From contig NZ_LR733413.1 in NCBI RefSeq assembly GCF_902506345.1, positions 1,590,569-1,654,568 of the forward strand: a stretch of DNA of 64,000 nucleotides. The letters run 5' to 3'. The DNA is from Flavobacterium sp. 9R (lineage in GTDB: Bacteria > Bacteroidota > Bacteroidia > Flavobacteriales > Flavobacteriaceae). The notes under the pieces were generated by a model. It searched no databases. It saw only the letters and a list, made by a program, of their open reading frames with translations, and was not told the origin of the DNA. Positions 60,380 to 64,000 of this stretch are shown in pieces (positions within the stretch are counted from its first letter, which is position 1; each line of letters begins with the position of its first letter). A program made the translations under genes and the position numbers.

Positions 60380-61048
60380 ATGTTTCAAAAAGTGTTGATA
60401 GTAGATGATATTGATTTCAATGATGTAGCAGCAGTGAGTGTTCTAGAAGCTTTGGCTGTGCCTCAAATAGACTTTGCCAAATACTGTGATGATGCCTTGC
60501 TCAAACTCAAAAGAGGCTATCTGGACCACTCGCCTTATGATTTATTGATTACCGATTTGTCTTTCAAAGCCGACCATCGTGAGAACCAACTCACCTCGGG
60601 TGAAGCCTTAATCGAAGCCGTAAAGGGACTGTTTCCCGAAATCAAAATCATTGCTTTTTCTATTGAAGACAAATCCTATCGCATCAAATCGTTGTTTGAC
60701 CAATTGGGCATCAATGGTTTTGTTATGAAAGGACGTAACACGATGCTAGAGCTACGCAAAGCCGTAGAAGCCGTGGCAAGTCAAGACGCGCCCTACTTAC
60801 CAGCAGATTTGCAGTATATTTTTCAGGATAAATTGGTCAACGAAATTGATGATTATGACATCCAACTGCTGGAGTATCTCTCGAAAGGCGTTTCTCAGGA
60901 AGCGATGGAATCCGTTTTTAAACAAGCGGGCATTACCCCAAACAGCAAAAGCACCATCGAAAAACGCATCAGCAAACTCAAAATCTACTTCAAGGCGCTT
61001 AATACAACCCATTTGGTATCGATTACCAAAGATTTAGGTCTGATTTAA
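60380..61048 (+). CDS. response regulator with LuxR-like C-terminal domain
   Basis: 222 residues. Receiver domain: acidic pair D9/D10 in KVLIVDDIDF, phospho-acceptor D59 in LLITDLSF, and K-containing FVMKGRNTM near the end. The C-terminal part (DDYDIQLLEYLSKGVSQEAM, SKSTIEKRISKLKIYFKALN) has the pattern of a LuxR/GerE-like HTH, though divergent. Acts with the kinase just upstream. Its targets are not visible; a secreted small protein gene follows with its own promoter. Confidence 0.88.
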   Translation: MFQKVLIVDDIDFNDVAAVSVLEALAVPQIDFAKYCDDALLKLKRGYLDHSPYDLLITDLSFKADHRENQLTSGEALIEAVKGLFPEIKIIAFSIEDKSYRIKSLFDQLGINGFVMKGRNTMLELRKAVEAVASQDAPYLPADLQYIFQDKLVNEIDDYDIQLLEYLSKGVSQEAMESVFKQAGITPNSKSTIEKRISKLKIYFKALNTTHLVSITKDLGLI

Positions 61049-61135
61049 AAAGAAAGATCCTCTTCCTTCAATAATTACGGTAGTTAAAAAACATCCCTTT
61101 ACGGTTTCCCGTAAGGAAGTGGTTGCCTAGCTCAT

Positions 61136-61143
61136 TACTTTTG
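61136..61143 (+). promoter_or_regulatory. -7 element of the small secreted protein gene
   Basis: TACTTTTG, 22 nt before ATG 61166. A hairpin (CTTTACGG / CCGTAAGG, about 61098-61117) lies upstream and could be the terminator of the response-regulator gene, although it lacks a T-run. Confidence 0.5.
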
Positions 61144-61165
61144 ATTTCGTTCAAAAATAATCCCT

Positions 61166-61435
61166 ATGTCGCCTTCTTACCGTATTACAACGTTAGTTTG
61201 TAGCTTGCTGTTTTCCTTTTCTATGGTTAGTGCTAAAGGAAAAATTGCTCAAGCTTACGCAATCCAAATGGATGTAGATAGTATACCCACTCCCCTATCA
61301 AAAATACAGTATGGTTTCCGCTCCTATACCCAATTGCCAGTAAGCAAAGCGTTCCAAACCACCAACACCTTTCTACTTAAAAGCAATAGTTCTCACAGAA
61401 GAGGAAAAGGAAAAGCAGCTTTACCTGTACTGTAA
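61166..61435 (+). CDS. small secreted protein of unknown function
   Basis: 89 residues with a signal peptide (MSPSYRITTLVCSLLFSFSM, cut near VSAKG), then IQMDVDSIPTPLSKIQYGFR, TQLPVSKAFQTTNTFLLKSN and a basic C-terminus HRRGKGKAALPVL. No named family. It has its own -7 box at the proper distance, which supports it as a real gene. Placed directly after the two-component system, it is a reasonable candidate target or accessory of it, without proof. Confidence 0.55.
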   Translation: MSPSYRITTLVCSLLFSFSMVSAKGKIAQAYAIQMDVDSIPTPLSKIQYGFRSYTQLPVSKAFQTTNTFLLKSNSSHRRGKGKAALPVL

Positions 61436-61705
61436 ATCATTTTTTATTAGTAAATGAGGAAAACCGTAAGGAATTGAATTTTGATAGCGGTAGGTTTGAT
61501 AAATCGAAATTAAATAGACTGTAAACAATATGATATATCATAACAAGTATGACAGTTAAATTACATTTTATACATTATGAAAAATATAACCTATCACCAA
61601 ATTATCCTTTTTGGCTGATATACTTAGGTAAATATCAACTAATAAATACTTAGCGTTAAATATATAGATGACTCAAGAATCTAACACATAATAAAAATAA
61701 AAAAA

Positions 61706-62431
61706 ATGGCTAATTGTTCTCTTTGTTCAAAAGAATTAAATTTTATGAATACACCAGGATTTTCAGCTGGTAAGTTAAGTGATGGTGGTACAGTTTGTAT
61801 ACCGTGCTTCAAAAAAATAATTAAAATTAATCCAATAACAGCTAATAGATTAAAAAAACATACTTTGAGTGAAATTAATGATTTACTTCAAGAAAAAAAT
61901 TCAAGCCTTGAAGAAATTAAGAAGCAAATAAAAGCGATAAATTTACACAACAGCTCAGTTTATTTAGGAAGAAGAGAAATAAATGAATTACCAAACATTT
62001 TAGCATCGACAGAAAAAATTGATAATATCGCTCAAGGTACATATAACAATGGACAAGGTATTTTAGTTTCCACGAATAGACGATTAATTTTTGTTGACAA
62101 AGGGATAATTTTTGGTTTAAAAGTTGAAGATTTCCCATTAGATAAAATATCATCTATTCAATATGAAACAGGTTTGCTTTTGGGAAGTATTAAAATATTC
62201 ACTACCGGAAATGTTGCAAAAATTGATAACGTAGAAAAATCATCCGCCAAAAGTTTTTCAGAATTTGTAAGAGACAAACTCTCTCAACCAAAAGAGGTAA
62301 TAACCAGTACAATTATTTCAGAACCTAGCATATTAGACCAACTTGAAAAACTTGCAAAACTTAAAGAAAGTGGAATCTTAACAGAAGATGAGTTTTTTGA
62401 ACAAAAGAAAAAACTACTTGAAAAACTCTAA
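61706..62431 (+). CDS. zinc-ribbon, bacterial PH and SHOCT domain protein
   Basis: 241 residues in three parts: an N-terminal C4-x2-C7 ... C31-x2-C34 zinc-ribbon-like domain (MANCSLCSKE, VCIPCFKK), a helical linker, a PH-like domain (EKIDNIAQGTYNNGQGILVS, TNRRLIFVDKGIIFGLKVED), and a C-terminal SHOCT helix pair (DQLEKLAKLKESGILTEDEF). SHOCT is a short oligomerisation domain, and this trio is widespread in phage and mobile regions as well as chromosomes. Function unknown. A degraded small gene follows at once. Confidence 0.88.
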   Translation: MANCSLCSKELNFMNTPGFSAGKLSDGGTVCIPCFKKIIKINPITANRLKKHTLSEINDLLQEKNSSLEEIKKQIKAINLHNSSVYLGRREINELPNILASTEKIDNIAQGTYNNGQGILVSTNRRLIFVDKGIIFGLKVEDFPLDKISSIQYETGLLLGSIKIFTTGNVAKIDNVEKSSAKSFSEFVRDKLSQPKEVITSTIISEPSILDQLEKLAKLKESGILTEDEFFEQKKKLLEKL

Positions 62432-62443
62432 AAGTATTTAATA

Positions 62444-62658
62444 ATGAAAGCAATTGTAAAAAAATAAATTATCAAAAAGGAGAAGTTACTGTTGCAACTG
62501 AAGATAATAATATCGCAGTGTTTGAAATGCTATCTGATTACAATTTTGAAATTGAAGATGTTCTTTATTGGAAAGAATACAACCCTTCAGGTCATTGCTA
62601 AATCAAAAACATTGCACGAAATGAAACAATTGAAGTATTTTTTCAAAAACACTATTAA
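62444..62658 (+). pseudogene. broken small gene between the SHOCT and BRCT genes
   Basis: ATG 62444 opens MKAIVKK and then hits TAA. Shifting -1 in the A7 run (62458-62464) gives INYQKGEVTVATEDNNIAVF, then EMLSDYNFEIEDVLYWKEYN and an in-frame TAA at 62599, after which IKNIARNETIEVFFQKHY continues to a TAA at 62656-62658. The composition is protein-like throughout. It looks like a gene with one frameshift and one nonsense change, or a sequencing slip plus a short product. The BRCT gene starts 1 nt after its last stop. Confidence 0.6.
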
Positions 62659-62659
62659 A

Positions 62660-63022
62660 ATGGCATTATCAGAAAAACTCACAAAAATATTACGCTCAAA
62701 TACTAATTTATCAGAATTAGACTTAAACAATTTAACTGAAAGACAAGGCTGGGACATAGTTTACTCATTAAAGCCTAAAGCAGAGCCAAAAATAGAAATT
62801 TGTTTTACTGGATTTTCACCAAAAGATAAAAGTGAACTTACAAAAATTGCAGAACATAATAATTTTCGTATTGCGAAAAGCATAACAATTAATTTAAATT
62901 TTTTGTGTTTTGGTGAAAATGCTGGACCATCCAAAATGAAAAAAGCACAAGAACAAAATGTTATTTTATTAAATGCAGAAGAGTTTCGCAATTTAATAGA
63001 AACTGGAGAAATACCAAGATAA
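62660..63022 (+). CDS. BRCT domain-containing protein
   Basis: 120 residues from ATG 62660 (MALSEKLTKILRSNTNLSEL); a longer frame from 62492 overlaps the broken gene and is not used. The C-terminal 75 residues form a BRCT-like domain: KIEICFTGFSPKDKSELTKI, FRIAKSITINLNFLCFGENA with the loop GPSKMKKAQEQNVILLNAEE. As in NAD-dependent ligases, the pattern 'FTG... K..A ...V... T...LV.G...G..K..KA...' is visible in outline. It probably binds DNA ends or a partner. Origin by transfer is possible. Confidence 0.8.
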   Translation: MALSEKLTKILRSNTNLSELDLNNLTERQGWDIVYSLKPKAEPKIEICFTGFSPKDKSELTKIAEHNNFRIAKSITINLNFLCFGENAGPSKMKKAQEQNVILLNAEEFRNLIETGEIPR

Positions 63023-63230
63023 TGCTTAACGCAACAACTACTCTAAGGGATTTGGGCATTTGAATTAAAGAAAAGTTGATTAAATAATTATAATAATTTG
63101 GCTAAGCAGAAGAATAGACTTAATTTAATATTAAGCTGATTGTTGCGCGGTGACATTGGACATCATTATACCGCAGAACTTGAATAAACCAAAATCAAAA
63201 AAGTATCGAAATAAAAAAACACAAGTTACT
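63023..63230. other. spacer between BRCT and NHL genes
   Basis: 208 nt. CGCAACAA (63030-63037) and TTGTTGCG (63140-63147) are inverted with about 100 nt between. I see no coding frame. A long-range fold or an unrecognised repeat is possible. Confidence 0.35.
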
Positions 63231-64000
63231 ATGAATCAAATTATACACAACAACCTAAAAACAATCTTTCTTTTTTTCTCATACTTTTATCTCCTTACTA
63301 CCAGCGCTCAAACCGTAACCACTTTTGCTGGAAGTACCGAAGGTCTTACTGACGGTACCGGAACCTCAGCAAAATTTTATGTGCCTAATGGAGTGGCTGT
63401 AGATGCTGCTGGAAATGTCTTCGTAGCAGACACAAGGAATAGCCGTATCCGCAAAATAACGGCTAACGGAGTAGTAACCACGTGGACAGAAGCGGCACCA
63501 CGTTTTTTTTATCCTTATGCTGTGGCTGTAGATGCAGCTGGGAATGTTTATGCAACGGATTTATATTATAAACACATAAGTAAAATAACACCTAACGGAG
63601 TGATAACCGTCTTACTGTCCAACAGCACTTCAGGACAAACAATACATCTTGATATTCCCTATGGTGTGGCTGTAGATGCAGCTGGGAATGTTTATGTAGC
63701 GGACAGAAACAACAATCGTATCCTGAAAATAACGACTACTAGAGAGGTTACCATCCTGGCAGGAGGCTCTTTTGGCACTTCTGATGGTACCGGAACTGCA
63801 GCAAAGTTCAATAATCCTAATGGTTTGGCTGTGGATGCTTCTGGAAATATTTTTGTAGCGGATACAAGTAACGGTCGCATCAGGAAAATAACGGCTGACG
63901 GAGTGGTAACAACCTTGTCTGGAGGCGACACAGGAACTGCAGCACAATTTAGCTCTCCTAATGGGGTGGCTGTCGATACTGCTGGGAATGTTTATGTAGC
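63231..64000 (+). CDS. NHL-repeat protein, N-terminal part (runs off the window)
   Basis: At least 256 residues with no stop before the edge. Signal peptide MNQIIHNNLKTIFLFFSYFY ending TTSAQ, then NHL (six-bladed propeller) repeats: NGVAVDAAGNVFVADTRNSR, YAVAVDAAGNVYATD, YGVAVDAAGNVYVADRNNNR, NGLAVDASGNIFVADTSNGR, NGVAVDTAGNVYVA. The repeats are spaced 50-60 residues. Such large secreted propellers in flavobacteria often end in a type IX secretion signal, which would lie outside this window. Its codons are more GC-rich than those of neighbours. Confidence 0.92.
   Translation, partial: MNQIIHNNLKTIFLFFSYFYLLTTSAQTVTTFAGSTEGLTDGTGTSAKFYVPNGVAVDAAGNVFVADTRNSRIRKITANGVVTTWTEAAPRFFYPYAVAVDAAGNVYATDLYYKHISKITPNGVITVLLSNSTSGQTIHLDIPYGVAVDAAGNVYVADRNNNRILKITTTREVTILAGGSFGTSDGTGTAAKFNNPNGLAVDASGNIFVADTSNGRIRKITADGVVTTLSGGDTGTAAQFSSPNGVAVDTAGNVYV

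Overview
The window is a low-GC chromosome segment of a Bacteroidota bacterium, almost certainly Flavobacterium or a close relative. The evidence is the SusC/SusD pair, FecI/FecR/TonB-receptor signalling, a fused CcoNO cytochrome oxidase subunit, a histone H1-like protein, and promoters of the TTG-N19-23-TAnnTTTG type instead of -35/-10 boxes. No tRNA, rRNA, CRISPR array, phage or plasmid backbone is visible. The only insertion sequence is a truncated IS3-type end.

Layout. 1-2.7 kb: an Lrp/AsnC regulator (cut by the window edge) diverges from rocD-rocF (ornithine aminotransferase, arginase). 3-7.4 kb: a SusC/SusD nutrient-uptake pair. 7.9-11.7 kb: cell-surface glycan genes (pyruvyl transferase, Kdo-kinase-like protein, GT2, GT9). 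11.8-21.6 kb: housekeeping genes (dapD, an Aer-type PAS protein, ruvX, mqo, a FUSC membrane protein, def, DUF5606, mazG, an amino acid permease). 21.6-32.5 kb: a micro-aerobic respiration block (Crp/Fnr regulator, ccoI, ccoS, ccoNO, ccoQ, ccoP, ccoG, fixH, a SafE-like protein, hemN). 33.6-34.8 kb: a gene-free stretch holding an IS3 end fused to a decapitated rRNA-operon promoter array, an 11-bp tandem repeat and a dispersed hairpin element. 34.8-38.2 kb: thrS-infC-rpmI-rplT. 38.2-39 kb: clusters of hairpin repeats. 39-42.3 kb: aspA, a DUF2490 protein and a hotdog-fold protein. 42.3-48.8 kb: a FecI/FecR/TonB-receptor system followed on the same strand by an OB-fold protein, DUF5777, a c-type cytochrome and YceI. 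49-56.3 kb: a lipoprotein, an AraC and a Crp-like regulator, two tandem alpha/beta hydrolases, an exported RidA, HxlR, SDR and an NTF2-like protein. 56.5-64 kb: a 120-bp tandem repeat, an H1-like protein, an unknown membrane protein, a TPR histidine kinase and response regulator preceded by a small lipoprotein, a PH/SHOCT protein, a broken small gene, a BRCT protein and the start of an NHL-repeat protein running off the right edge.

The best-supported system-level observation is a small FNR-type regulon. Four promoters (PAS gene, ccoI, ccoS operon, hemN) carry a TGA-N6-TCA dyad whose upstream edge lies exactly 35 nt before the first base of the TAnnTTTG-type box, and a Crp/Fnr regulator sits in the middle of the block. 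The same dyad lies between the -33 and -7 regions of the regulator's own promoter, which suggests negative autoregulation. Other strong points are an AUA start codon for infC, a three-promoter rrn-type array with no rRNA behind it, a histidine-kinase start codon buried in a terminator-like hairpin, and hairpin repeats whose stems co-vary.
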